Shown piece after piece: positions 11,419 through 22,200 of a DNA stretch of 64,000 nt. The position numbers and the translations under genes are program-made. The stretch is from Dromiciops gliroides (taxonomy: Eukaryota > Chordata > Mammalia > Microbiotheria > Microbiotheriidae). Position 1 is the stretch's first letter; each line of letters opens with the position of its first letter. The notes beneath the pieces are model-generated. The model saw only the letters and a list, made by a program, of their open reading frames with translations. It ran no database searches and was not told where the DNA came from. Location: positions 233,650,359-233,714,358 of the forward strand of contig NC_057866.1 of NCBI RefSeq assembly GCF_019393635.1. Direction: 5' to 3'.

Positions 11419-11798
11419 TGGAAACACATTTTTTAAAAAAATGTTTTTTCTCTTTGACAATTCCTCAGTCTGAAGTTTTGGGAGTTTTTTGACTGTTTTT
11501 TCCTCACAACCTAGCTAATGTGGGAATGTTTTCCATGACTACTCATGTATAATTTATTTTGAAATGCTTGAGTTCTAGTGGGTGGGGGTGGGAATAGAGG
11601 AGGAAGAGAAGTTGGAACAATTTTTTTTTTAATTGATGTTAAAATTTGTTTTTACATATATTTTGGAAAATAAAATTCTATTCTAAAAAAAATAAATAAA
11701 TAATTAGTGGGCTCATTTCATGTCCCACTTTCTGTCTCTCTGTCAGTTGAGAGTCAGTCTTTTAGAATTAAGTCAGTCTATGAAGATAGAGCCTTCTT

Positions 11799-11919
11799 TT
11801 TGGGGGGGGGGGAATAAGGGTTAAGTGACTTACCCAGGGTCACACAGTAAGTGTCAAGTGTCTGATGCTGGATTTGAACCCAGGTCTTCTTTATCCACTG
11901 CACTACTTAGCTGCCCCCG
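11799..11919 (-). mobile_element. WSINE1-like CORE-SINE
   Basis: Antisense copy with TSDs AGATAGAGCCTTCTT at 11784-11798 and 11920-11934 (15 bp, perfect). A poly-G run sits where the tail should be, and part of the head is deleted. Confidence 0.88.
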
Positions 11920-11934
11920 AGATAGAGCCTTCTT

Positions 11935-12851
11935 AACATTGGATAAAGTTGCATCTTTTATAGGGTACCTGGCTCAGACCACCTCATCAATCTTAAAGAT
12001 ACTTTGAAAATCCCTTATGTAACACCTGGACTATAACCTTAATATTTGGAGGAATCATTTTGTCATTCATTGTTCCAGGAAGTATCTGTTGTCCTGTCAC
12101 CTTACTTTCTGATTCCTCCTTCCATCTACCCCCTCTTCAGGATTTTGTGACTGGGGAAAACTTAACAAGCCATAAATAATCAACAGAAGTCAGTGTGCTC
12201 TAGATGCAATGCCTAATTGCATGCATCATAAAAACTGATAGCACAATCCTAAGGTTAGAAGCTAAAAATCTTTGAGATACCAAAGTCTGGAGATCAACAC
12301 AGAGGGAGATGTGCTACCTATCAAATAATGATGTTTTCCTGTATTAAGAATAATAATTGCAAGCCATTTTTATTGATAGCAGCAATTAAGCCACACCTTC
12401 CTCCCCACTGCTGTCATGTAGTTAGTTGTGGCTAGTTCTTCAGGCAAAATAGACAGTTTTCCTAAAGCTGTTTTGAAGTATTTATATGTTTTTCCATACC
12501 ATAGTACTATAGCAATTATAAGAATCTCACATCTCTCATTATTCGGAATTCTCATCCTACTCTGAGCAGTCTGAAGGTTGGAAGTAGGAGTAGTAACTTC
12601 CCAGTTTTACCACCCCCTCATATATCATTTTACTATCTGCTATAGGGATGTATCTGCCTCTTTTCAGATGTGTGAATTTCCTCTTTGGCTCTGGGTAATG
12701 ACTAGGATGTAATCATTGCTAGGAAATAGAGAGAGAATGTCAAGGGTTGCAATGAATTCACCAATTCCTGAGAATAAAATATATAGGATCTTAGTTATCA
12801 AACAGGAAGGGATATGGACACCAAGGACAACAAATGCATGTCCTTCATTTA
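11935..12851. other. Non-coding DNA, nothing recognised
   Basis: About 0.9 kb with no coding frame or nameable repeat. Confidence 0.45.
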
Positions 12852-12955
12852 AAGGTGATGAAACTGAAAACAAGTAATGTTACTTGTCTGAGGTCACATA
12901 AATAGTGTCAGAGGTAGGATATGAACCCAAGTCCTCTAACACCAGAGTTAGTCAT
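12852..12955 (-). repeat. MIR-type CORE-SINE fragment
   Basis: GATGAAACTGAAAACAAGTA and GTCTGAGGTCACATAAATAG followed by GGATATGAACCCAAGTCCTC are in antisense MIR order. Confidence 0.7.
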
Positions 12956-13384
12956 TGTTTTTGTTCTTCTTGTTGTTTTTATATTATATTAGAGTCATCT
13001 ATTTTTCTAGGTCTCATCAGACATGTGTTCAAAAGACCTCAGCCAATCAGGGAAGGAGCTCCTTTGCGACATAATATTTAATCAAAGAGAAGGGCTAATA
13101 CACCATCTCAAATATTTATAAGGGAAAGTCTGTTTTGATATAAAATACTTTTCATTATTTAAATTATTTCATTACTATTTTTATAATAGCAATTCATCAA
13201 AACTAGGAGCAATATTAAGTTCAAAGATTTTTTTTTAATTTACTAATTTGAAGACATTGATAAATTGTTCACTTAACGTTTACAAGCTATCTTTTTGGAT
13301 CCTAATGAAGAAAAAGGAAAACTAGTGTTATAGCTCTTAAAATCTGCTAAATAAATAGTAAGCTTTGTACTATAGTAGGCATTA
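12956..13384. other. AT-rich DNA, nothing recognised
   Basis: AT-rich sequence with poly-T tracts. No feature is supported. Confidence 0.45.
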
Positions 13385-13830
13385 TTGTTTGTCCTTCATT
13401 TTGAAGGGGACCAATGACATCACAGTAAAATGCCTTAGCTAGACAAAAGTCAAGATGACTGTCAGTGGCCCAGGATGTAGTGCATGACCTTGGCATCTTT
13501 GATGTCTGACCAAGCTCTAAGTGCTCCACAGTGCCTGCTTCAGCCACCAATCCTTGCCACTGGAACAAATTGTTCTCATGTACCCATTCTGCTAGGGGAA
13601 GTCTTCATATGCTTAGGATAGACATTCCCCTAACTCACTGATGGGTTTGAGGTCTGTTGGATACCCTCAATTTGCTTTAGCCCATCTACTGAGATGGTTT
13701 TACAGGAGTGCAGCTGAGTGCAGTCTGTGTGGATTTCAAAGAGATCATATCTGGACAGCAATAATTTAGGCAGCTCATTCCTTGCCTTCATTGGCACTTG
13801 GGTTAATTTATCTTCCCTGAACCTAGCCCA
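13385..13830. repeat. Marsupial-type interspersed repeat, class not assigned
   Basis: The block starts near GTCCTTCATTTTGAAGGGGA with CCAATGACATCAC, passes through GATGTCTGACCAAGCTCTAA and ends near TAATTTATCTTCCC. I recall this text as a repeated motif in marsupial DNA but cannot name its class. Minus-strand open frames across it look incidental. Boundaries are approximate. Confidence 0.45.
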
Positions 13831-14774
13831 CAAGAACAAGGCTTCAGACCCTTTCAAAGAACAGTATAAAAACATACAGCTAAGAAATATTATTGAGCAA
13901 GCACTTTTGTTTAAGTAATATAGACCAAAGGATTTTGTGTACAAAATTAAGACAAGGCCCTGAGTGTAAGAAACAGAAAGTCCAAACTTCTGTCCTAGAG
14001 AGCAAAGTTATAGGGAGGAAAAAAAGAAAGTAGGGTAAGACAAACATAAGCCGGTAATCTGGTCCTCTAGGTCAAAGTAGTATCAGTCTGCACATGTGAC
14101 AATGAAATGAGATGAGAGATGAAAGATGAGAGTACAGCTAGTTGTGTTTAGAAATGGTTGGATGCCTGGACTCAGAGTAGTCATTAATTAATTGATTTTA
14201 ATGTGAAAGGAACTCTCTGGTGGAGTTATCCAGGAATCTATACACAGCCTCTGCCATTTAATAATTGTATTAAGGATTCAGATACAGGTATGGAAGTTAT
14301 GTCTAGCAAATCCGCAGCTAACACAAGGTTAAGAAGGGGAGCTAACATGTTGAATAACAGTCAGGATCTAAAAATATCTTGACAGAGTATATATGTAAGA
14401 AGCTTAAATTTAATAGAATTAATGCAAAGTGTTACATTTGCCTTTTTTTAAATGAACCTTTAAAGTACAAAAGACAGTTTACATGAATTGCAAGTACAAT
14501 GTAAGAAAACAGTATGCCATGGGAACAAAAGAAGCTAATGAGATTTTAGGCTACATTAAGAAAAGCATAGCATCTGTAATGAGCGAGTTAATAGTCCCCC
14601 TACATGCTGTGTTATGATCACATCAGAATTATGGTGTTCACTCTGGGAGCCCCACATTTTCAAAATGATTTTGATAAGCTGAAGTGAAGGAGGAAGGCTA
14701 CCAGCATAATGAGAGAACCTGAGATCATGCCACATTGGGACTGATCAAAGGAATTGAGGCTGTTTTAACTTGGA

Positions 14775-14862
14775 AAAGAAAAGACAAGAAAGAAAGGGAA
14801 GAACAGGGAAGGGAAGGAAAGGGAAGGGAAAGGAAGAGACAGGAAGGTAAAGGGAGGGGAGG
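14775..14862 (+). repeat. Purine-rich (GGGAA)n-like tract
   Basis: Nearly pure A/G sequence with imperfect GGGAAGGGAAAG units. Confidence 0.85.
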
Positions 14863-14867
14863 AAAGC

Positions 14868-15088
14868 ACCTACTTTGTGTCAGATTCTGTGCTAAGCATT
14901 TTGCAAACATTTTCTAATTTGATATTCACAACAACCTGTGAGGTAGATGTTATTATTATCCCATTGGCAATTGAGGAAACTGAGGCAGGCAGAGCTTCAG
15001 TGACTTGTGCAGGGTCACACAGGTAATAAGTGTCTGAGACTGGATTTGGTCTCCCAGGTCTTCTTGACTCCACAGCCAGTAATGCTCT
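14868..15088 (-). repeat. MIR3/THER1-type CORE-SINE
   Basis: Antisense order: TGTGTCAGATTCTGTGCTAA, TATTCACAACAACCTGTGAG, GAGGAAACTGAGGCAG, GGTCACACAGGTAATAAGTG. It lies inside the L3 element. Confidence 0.8.
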
Positions 15089-15232
15089 ATACTTGTCTTT
15101 ATTCAGGTACTTGAAGGTTCAAATAAAAAGTGGTAAAATTTATTCTACTTGGCCACAAAAGACAAAGCTAGAAAAATTATTTTTCTATGTCTGGATGAGC
15201 ACTTGTCCAACATGGTATCCCAATAGACCATG

Positions 15233-15335
15233 AGGTCTTTGAGAGCAGGGACCATGTTTTTATATATCTTTGTATACTCAATGCTTAGCACAGGGCCTGG
15301 CACACAGTAGGCACTTAATAAATGATTACAGACTT
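15233..15335 (+). repeat. L2 LINE 3' end
   Basis: GAGAGCAGGGACCATGTTTT, TATACTCAATGCTTAGCACA and GGCACACAGTAGGCACTTAA match the L2 3' terminal region. Confidence 0.8.
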
Positions 15336-15671
15336 ATTGGCAGTTCTGTAAAAGGGATTCTTAGTCAGAAGGACGTTTAAGTAGATTTCCATGGAGGCTA
15401 CTTGTCATTCTGGGATTCTATGATTCTTCTATATTGTGTGATATTCTATCTTGGAGGAGACAGTTATTCATCTTCTTCATCCACTACCAGTTCTAAACTC
15501 AATAATGTATAGCATTTGCAATCGATTCATCAAAAAGTTGAGGATGGCAGCCTCTCTCACTGCAGGCTGGTTAAATGAACAGAAAGCCTTACTTTTGTGT
15601 CTTTTTTTTTAATTCTTTTAGCACCTGAATTTCACTTTCAGACTCTCTGGAGTTCTCTTTAAGTAATTGTC

Positions 15672-15838
15672 AGTTTTGGGGGGTTTTTTGTTTTTTGTTT
15701 TTTTAGTGAGGCAATTGGGATTAAGTGACTTGCCCAGGGTCACACAGCTAGTAAGTGTTAAGTGTCTGAGGCCGGATTTGAAGTCAGGTACTACAGACTC
15801 CAGGGCCGGTGCTCTATCCACTGAGCCATCTGGCTGCA
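15672..15838 (-). mobile_element. WSINE1-like CORE-SINE
   Basis: Antisense copy: T-rich tail, AGTGAGGCAATTGGGATTAA, the core, and a TCTGGCTGCA head end. No clear TSD. Confidence 0.85.
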
Positions 15839-16029
15839 ATAAAGTTCTCAACTTCTCCAAATTGATGCTGAGCTAAAACTAGAATGCATATATCTGACCA
15901 TATAAGTCGATCAAAGTAGCTTTTCCTGGGGACCAAGATGAGATCTAACTATTGAAGGATCCCATTTCCCAACCATATTGAAACAAATTTCAATGTGTTT
16001 CTATTCTTCCTCTTTTCTTGTGAACTAGT

Positions 16030-16125
16030 TAAATCTAAGGATCAGTGTATATGGAGTCAGGGAACTGAGAATCAAATATAAGTTCTGCTAACTTGTTACC
16101 TATGTGACCTTGGGCAAGTCAATGG
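16030..16125 (+). repeat. MIR fragment
   Basis: ACTTGTTACCTATGTGACCT followed by TGGGCAAGTCA is the sense CORE motif of a MIR. Confidence 0.6.
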
Positions 16126-16365
16126 AGTCAGTCACTTACTCTTTGCCAGACACAAGTGCCAAATTTACAAAAGTTAAAAACAATCTCTGCCTTCAAAAAA
16201 ACTCATGTTAAAATGGGGGAGAAAACATATAAATAACTGGGAACAAACAAAATATATACAGAATTGATGGAATGTAATCTTAGAGAGGAAGGCAATAGCA
16301 GCTAAGGAAGTGTTGTGGGTAGGAGAAAACCAAGAAAGTTCTCCTGCAGAAAGTGGAATTTGAGC
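16126..16365 (+). repeat. L3/CR1-like LINE fragment
   Basis: The order TTGCCAGACACAAGTG, CTCTGCCTTCAAAA and TGCAGAAAGTGGAATTTGAG is that of an old CR1/L3-like family. Tentative. Confidence 0.4.
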
Positions 16366-16367
16366 TA

Positions 16368-16830
16368 TCTTTTTTTTTTAAATCATTATTTTTTTATTGC
16401 ATGATTTAATTTTTAAATTTTAAGTTCCAGATTCTCTCATTCTCTCCCAACCTACCCTCCAAATAAAAATGAAAGTAATATTGTATCAATTATACTTGGG
16501 AAATCATGCAAAACATTTCTATATTAATTATATCACACACAAAACCTGAAAATGATAAAACAAGAAAATTACACTTCAATTTTCACCCAGAGTCCATCAG
16601 TTCCCTCTCTTGAGGTGGATAGTATTGTTTTTATCATGAGTTCTTTGGAACCATCTTGAATCATTTTATTGATAAAAGTAGTCAAGGCTCTCATTGCTTA
16701 TCATCATTAATTAGACCATTGCTCTTACTAAGCAAAATGATCTCCCAGTTCTCACGGCAGTTAATATCACTTCATATAGGTCTTGACATTTTTTTTCTGA
16801 AACCAACACTCTTGTCATTTCTTATAGCAC
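16368..16830 (-). mobile_element. L1 3' end, 5' truncated
   Basis: An antisense L1 3' UTR: T-rich start, CTCTCCCAACCTACCCTCC, TTGAGGTGGATAGTATTG and CCATCTTGAATCATTTTATT. Diverged. Confidence 0.7.
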
Positions 16831-16837
16831 AATGTTG

Positions 16838-17732
16838 TTGTTGTTGTCATTGAATCATTCAGTCAGTCTGACTTTTTGTGACACCATGGACCATAACAAA
16901 TTAGGCTGTTCTATCTTTTACTATCTTTCAAAGTCTACCCAAGTTCATGTTTGTTGTTTTCATTATATTATCTCTTCGTGTCAAACTCTCCTGACCTATT
17001 TTTCTTTTGCCTTGAATCTTTCCCAGTATCAGGGTCTTTTCCAGTGAGGCTTGTCTTCTCATTATGTAGCTAAAGTATTTAAACTTCAGATTAAGTGTTT
17101 AACCTTCTAGTGAATAGCCTAGATTAATTTCTGTAGGTATTGATCAATTTGATCTCTTCTCTGTCACAGAAACTCTCAAAAATCTTCAACAAAAAAGTCT
17201 TCTCTCTTCAAAAGCATCAATTCCGTGGCACTCATCTGTGGTAATGAGAGCCATGCATTGATACTTAATTTTGTGGTGACAGTCACTGTCTACAATAATC
17301 TTTGAATCCAAGAATATAAAGTCTGGCACTTCTTCCATTTCTTATTTTTCTATTTGCCAGGAAGTGATGGGACCAGGTACCAAGAACTTAGTTTTGGTGG
17401 TAGTAGTGGGAGGGAGGGGGTGATATTAAGCTTCAAGCCAGTTTTCACACACTCCTTTTTCACCTTCATCAAGATCTTCTTAATTTGTCTTCTTTTTTGC
17501 CATCAGAGTGGTATAATTTGCATATCTAATATTGTTGATATTTCTGCTGGCAAGGTTAATTTCAGCTTTTGAGTCATCCAGCCTGCCATTTGACATGATG
17601 GACTCTGCATATCAGTTAAATAAATAAGATGACAATATACAGATTTGACACACTCCTTTTACAATATTAAAGCAATCAATTATTTCATGTTTGGTTGTCA
17701 CTGTTGCTTCTTGGACTCTATACAGGTACTAC
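16838..17732 (-). mobile_element. BovB/RTE-type LINE 3' portion
   Basis: The minus-strand 3' end (16838-16900) has GTCACAAAAAGTCAGACTGA followed by CAACAACAA, closely matching the MAR1 SINE tail. Further in, the RT C-terminal region is recognisable by similarity to 57600-58530. It is heavily broken and 5' truncated. Confidence 0.7.
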
Positions 17733-18312
17733 ATCACAATGATAGTCCACAACTTGTCCAGCTATTCCCCATTTTATGAGCATCTGCACAATTTCTAATT
17801 TTTTGCCACTGCAAAAAATCTGCTATAAATAGTTTTGCTCAAATTTGAAATTATGCCCAAAGGGCACTAAAATTGTGTTTAACCTTTGATCCATCAATAT
17901 CATTGCTAGTTCTGCTTCCCAAAGGACCCACATGTAGAATTTTAGATGATCTTGGTTTATTATTCTGAAAAAAGATTTGTGTTCTTCACCATTTATCAAT
18001 TAGAGCATGGTTCCTATTTTTTATATATTTGATTCAATCCCCTATATTTAAAAAATGAGGTCTTTATCAGAGAAACTTGCTGGAAAATTTTTCAATAGTA
18101 CTTCATTGTCTTTGGTGCTTTTAACAAAATGTAGTTTCCTTAATTATCTCTTTTAATTAGGTCTATATTTGTGTTTGCTTTGTTTGAAATCATTATTGCT
18201 ATTTCTGCCTTTTTGTTACTTAATTGAAGCATAACAGATTTTGCTCTAGCCCTTTATTTTAACTCTGTGTGTCTTTTTGTTTCAAGTGTGCTTCCTGTAC
18301 ACAGCATATTGT

Positions 18313-18989
<677 letters not shown>

Positions 18990-20040
18990 AATCCATTCTT
19001 GGTTTTTGGTTCTGTTTTATGGTTTAGCTTCTAATCCATGGGTTATAAACTGTATTTTCCTCCAACCCATTTTCTTCTTTTTTTTCTTCTCTCTCTTTTT
19101 ATCCTGTTTCTCCTCAAACATCTGTTTTGCTTTTGACCATTGCCTCCCTTAATTCACCCTCCTTATTATTTATTCCGCATATGTTTCTTATTTCCTTCCC
19201 CTCCTATTTTCCTATTACATGACAGATTTCTATGCTCAAATGAGTGTGCTAAACCAATTCAAATGAGAGTGAGTTTTAAGCACTGCCTGTCACACTGTCC
19301 ATTTTTTACCACTATAAAGGCTCTTCCCTGCACATCTCTTATATCAAAAAGGTCCCCCATTCTATCTTTACCTTTCCCCTTCTCCCAGTGCATCCCACTT
19401 TCTCAACCCTACATTTTTGGAGATTATTCCAAAATAATCAACTCCTAGCTATGCCCTCTGTATATGGAGACTTCTAGATACACTAATAATCATAAAGTTA
19501 TTAGGAGATAAATGAATCATCTTTCCATATAGGAATGTAAACAACTAAAGTTAAGTTGAGTCTTTTATAATTTCTCTTTCATGATTACCCTTTTATGCTT
19601 CTCTTGAGTTTATGTTTGAGTGTCAAATTTTCTATTCAGCTCTGGTTTTTTCATCAGGAATGCTTGAAAGTCCTCTATTTCATTAAACAATCATTTCTCC
19701 CTAAAGTATTATACTCAGTGACACTGGGTAGGTGATTCTTGGTTGGAATCTTAGGTCCTTTGCCTTCTGGAATATCATGTTTCAAGTATCCTTTAATGTA
19801 GAAAATATTAAAATCTTGTGTTAGTCTGACTGTGGCTCCATGATATTTGAGTTGTTTATGGCTTCTTGAAATATTTTCTCCTTGATTTCTGAGCTCTGGA
19901 AGTTGACTAAAATATTCCTTGGAGTTTTCATTTGTGGATCTATTTCAGAAGGTGATTGGTGGATTCTTTCAATTTCGATTTTACCTTCTGATATCAGGGC
20001 AGTTTTCCTTTATATTTCTTGAATGATGTCTAGGCTCTTT

Positions 20041-20258
20041 TTAAATTTTATTTTATGTTCACTTAATACTATTTTGTTTTTTCACAGTTACATATAATGG
20101 TAGTTTTCAGCATTCATCCTTGTAAGATTTTGAGTTCCAAATCTTTCTCCCTCACTTCCTCTCTTCCCCCCTTCCCAAGAAAGCAAGTAATCTGATGTAG
20201 CTGATTCATGTACAATCATGTAAAATATATTTCCACATTGTTGTTGTTTATTGTTTGT
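20041..20258 (-). mobile_element. L1 3' end, 5' truncated
   Basis: Antisense L1 3' UTR with CAGTTACATATAATGGTAGT, TTGTAAGATTTTGAGTTCC and CAAGAAAGCAAGTAATCTGA. It stops where a second L1 3' end begins. Confidence 0.75.
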
Positions 20259-20800
20259 CTGTTCTTTTTAAATTTTTTTCTCAATTACATGTAAAGATGT
20301 TTTTTTGAGTTCAAAATTTTTCTCCAACTCTCCATTCCCTCCCCACTCTGGAGACCAGCAAGTAACTGGATGTAGATCACTATGATGTTATACATATTTC
20401 CACATTAATCAGAACAAAAAAATGCAAGAAATAATAAACAAGAACAATAACAAAAACAACAACAAAAGTGAAAATAATATGCTTCAATCTGCATTCATAT
20501 TCAATAGTTCTTTTTCTGAATGTGGGTAGCATTTTCTACCATAAGTTTTCTGGCAATGTCTTGGATCATTATATTGCTGAGAAGAGTTATATCTATCCCA
20601 ATTGATCATCACAAAATGTTGTTGATACTGTGTACAATATTCTCCTGGTTCTGCTCATTTCACTCAACATCAGTTCATCTAAGTTTTTCTGGGATTTTCT
20701 GAAATCCATCTGCTTATTATTTTTTACAGCAAAATAGTATTCCATTATATTCATATACCACAACTTGTTTAGTCATTCCACAACTGATGGCCATAGAAGC
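20259..20800 (-). mobile_element. L1 3' end, 5' truncated
   Basis: A second antisense L1 3' end: TTCTCAATTACATGTAAAGA, CCACTCTGGAGACCAGCAAG, GTGTACAATATTCTCCTGGT, up to ORF2 C-terminal CCACAACTTGTTTAGTCATT. Confidence 0.78.
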
Positions 20801-21109
20801 ACTCAAAAGTGACTTTGAAAAATAAAGTAAGAAAATTAGAGGAAAAAATGGAAAGAGAAATGAGAGAGATAGAGGAAAGTTATGGAAAATGTGAACAGCT
20901 TGAAAAGCCAAGTGGAAAAAGAGTTACAAAAGCTTGCTGAACAAAATTATTGCTTAAAAATTGGGACTGAACAAATGGAAGCTAATAACTATGAGAAATA
21001 AAAATAAAGCTAATCCAAGAGAATGAAAAAATAGAGGGCAATATGAAATATCTCCTTCAAAAAACAGCTGGCATGGAAAATAGATACAGGAGAGATAATT
21101 TTAAAATTA

Positions 21110-21307
21110 TTGGACTACTTGAAAGCCATGACCAAAAAAAAAAAGAGCTTAGACATCATCTTCCAAGAACGTGTCAGGGAAAATTGCCCTGATATTCTAG
21201 AGGCAGAAGGTAAAATAGAAATTGCTAGGATTCATCCATCACATCCTGAAAGAGATCCCAAAATGAAAACTTGCAGAAATATTATAGCCAAATTCCAGAG
21301 CTCCTAG
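21110..21307 (+). pseudogene. ORF1 relic of the outer HAL1-like element
   Basis: The 65-codon frame carries ERVRENCPDILEAEGKIEIARIHPSHPERDPK and CRNIIAKFQSS, the conserved L1 ORF1 RNA-binding core. Flanking frames continue the protein but are disrupted (for example a stop right after SS). Confidence 0.75.
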
Positions 21308-21636
21308 GTCAAGGAGAAAATACTACAAGCAGCCAGAAAGAAACAATTAAATTATTGTAGAGCCATACTCAGGATAATCCAAGATCTAGTAGCTTCTACC
21401 TTAAAGGATAAGAGGGCATGGAATATGATATTCCATAAAGCAAAAGAACTGGGATTACAATCAAGAATCACCTGCCCAGCAAAACTGAGTATAGGCTTTC
21501 AGGGGAAAAATGGCAATTCAATGAAAGAGAAGAATTTTAGTCATTTGTGATGAAAATACCTGAGCTGAACAGAAAATTTGACTTACAAATACAAGACCCT
21601 AGAGAAGCATAAAAAGTTAAACAGGGGTGGGCGGAA

Positions 21637-21648
21637 CAAAGATGGCGG
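21637..21648 (+). promoter_or_regulatory. YY1-like motif in L1 5' UTR
   Basis: CAAAGATGGCGG lies about 12 bp from the L1 start, the same place as in the two HAL1-like elements. In human L1 this motif positions the transcription start. Confidence 0.6.
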
Positions 21649-22200
21649 AGAGGAAGCAGCAAGCTGCCTGAGCTTTCCTTCTTTTCCCTCAAAAAGAGCA
21701 TTAAATCAAGCCTCTGGATGGATTCTGAAACTACTGAACCTGCAAAGAGACAGAAAGACACAGTCTTCCAACCAGAGATAATTTAGAAGACTTCAGGAAA
21801 AGGTTGGTCTGACTCGGGCAAAAGGGTGGCCCAGCGCAGGACAGGAGCCTAGCGCCAAGGGGGTTGGGAAAGTTAGCAGGAGCTACTGGCCACAGCCGAA
21901 CAAATGAGGCCCCTGGAACCTGGCTCAAAAATTTGGTGGCCAAGAAGGACAGTAGAAAAACCTACCTGCACCGGCTGGGAGGGCGGGCTATAGGGCCATG
22001 AAAGGGACAGGCAGGATCGGGAGCCTGGCCAAGCCCACCCAGACAGGAAGTGCAGGGGGTCGAACTGCACACACTATAAAGGCCTCAGAGTAAAAAGCCA
22101 GTCATACAGCACCTATACCCCTGCACAAGAAGCCCAAAACAGGGACCCTGGCGCCCCCAGAGCAGACCTCAACTTAAAAAATAAATAAACAAGCTGCAAT

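Larger units (their letters stand above)
10411..11698 (+). mobile_element. Mini half-L1: L1-type 5' end joined to 3' end, no ORFs
   Basis: It starts GGGGGCGGAGCCAAGATGGC and keeps about 330 bp of CpG-containing 5' UTR. From about 10740 it jumps to sequence matching the linker and 3' end of the 7639-9936 element, ending GAAAATAAAATTC plus an A-rich tail. ORF1 is absent as well as most of ORF2. Direct repeats AATAATTAGTGGGCTCA (17 bp, perfect) lie at 10394-10410 and 11699-11715, so it was inserted as one unit. With the internal SINE removed it is about 1.1 kb. It is a non-autonomous derivative that must have used L1 proteins in trans. Confidence 0.85.
14150..15430 (+). mobile_element. L3/CR1 LINE 3' end, interrupted
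   Basis: The text around GAAGCTAATGAGATTTTAGG, TACATTAAGAAAAGCATAG, TGTTCACTCTGGGAGCCCCAC and TTTTGATAAGCTGAAG is the classic CR1/L3 3' region (RT C-terminus). It resumes at TTCAGGTACTTGAAGGTTCA (15104) and ends with the CR1-like GGGATTCTATGATTCTTC near 15410. A purine tract, a MIR3 and an L2 piece interrupt it. It is old and non-functional. Confidence 0.7.
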
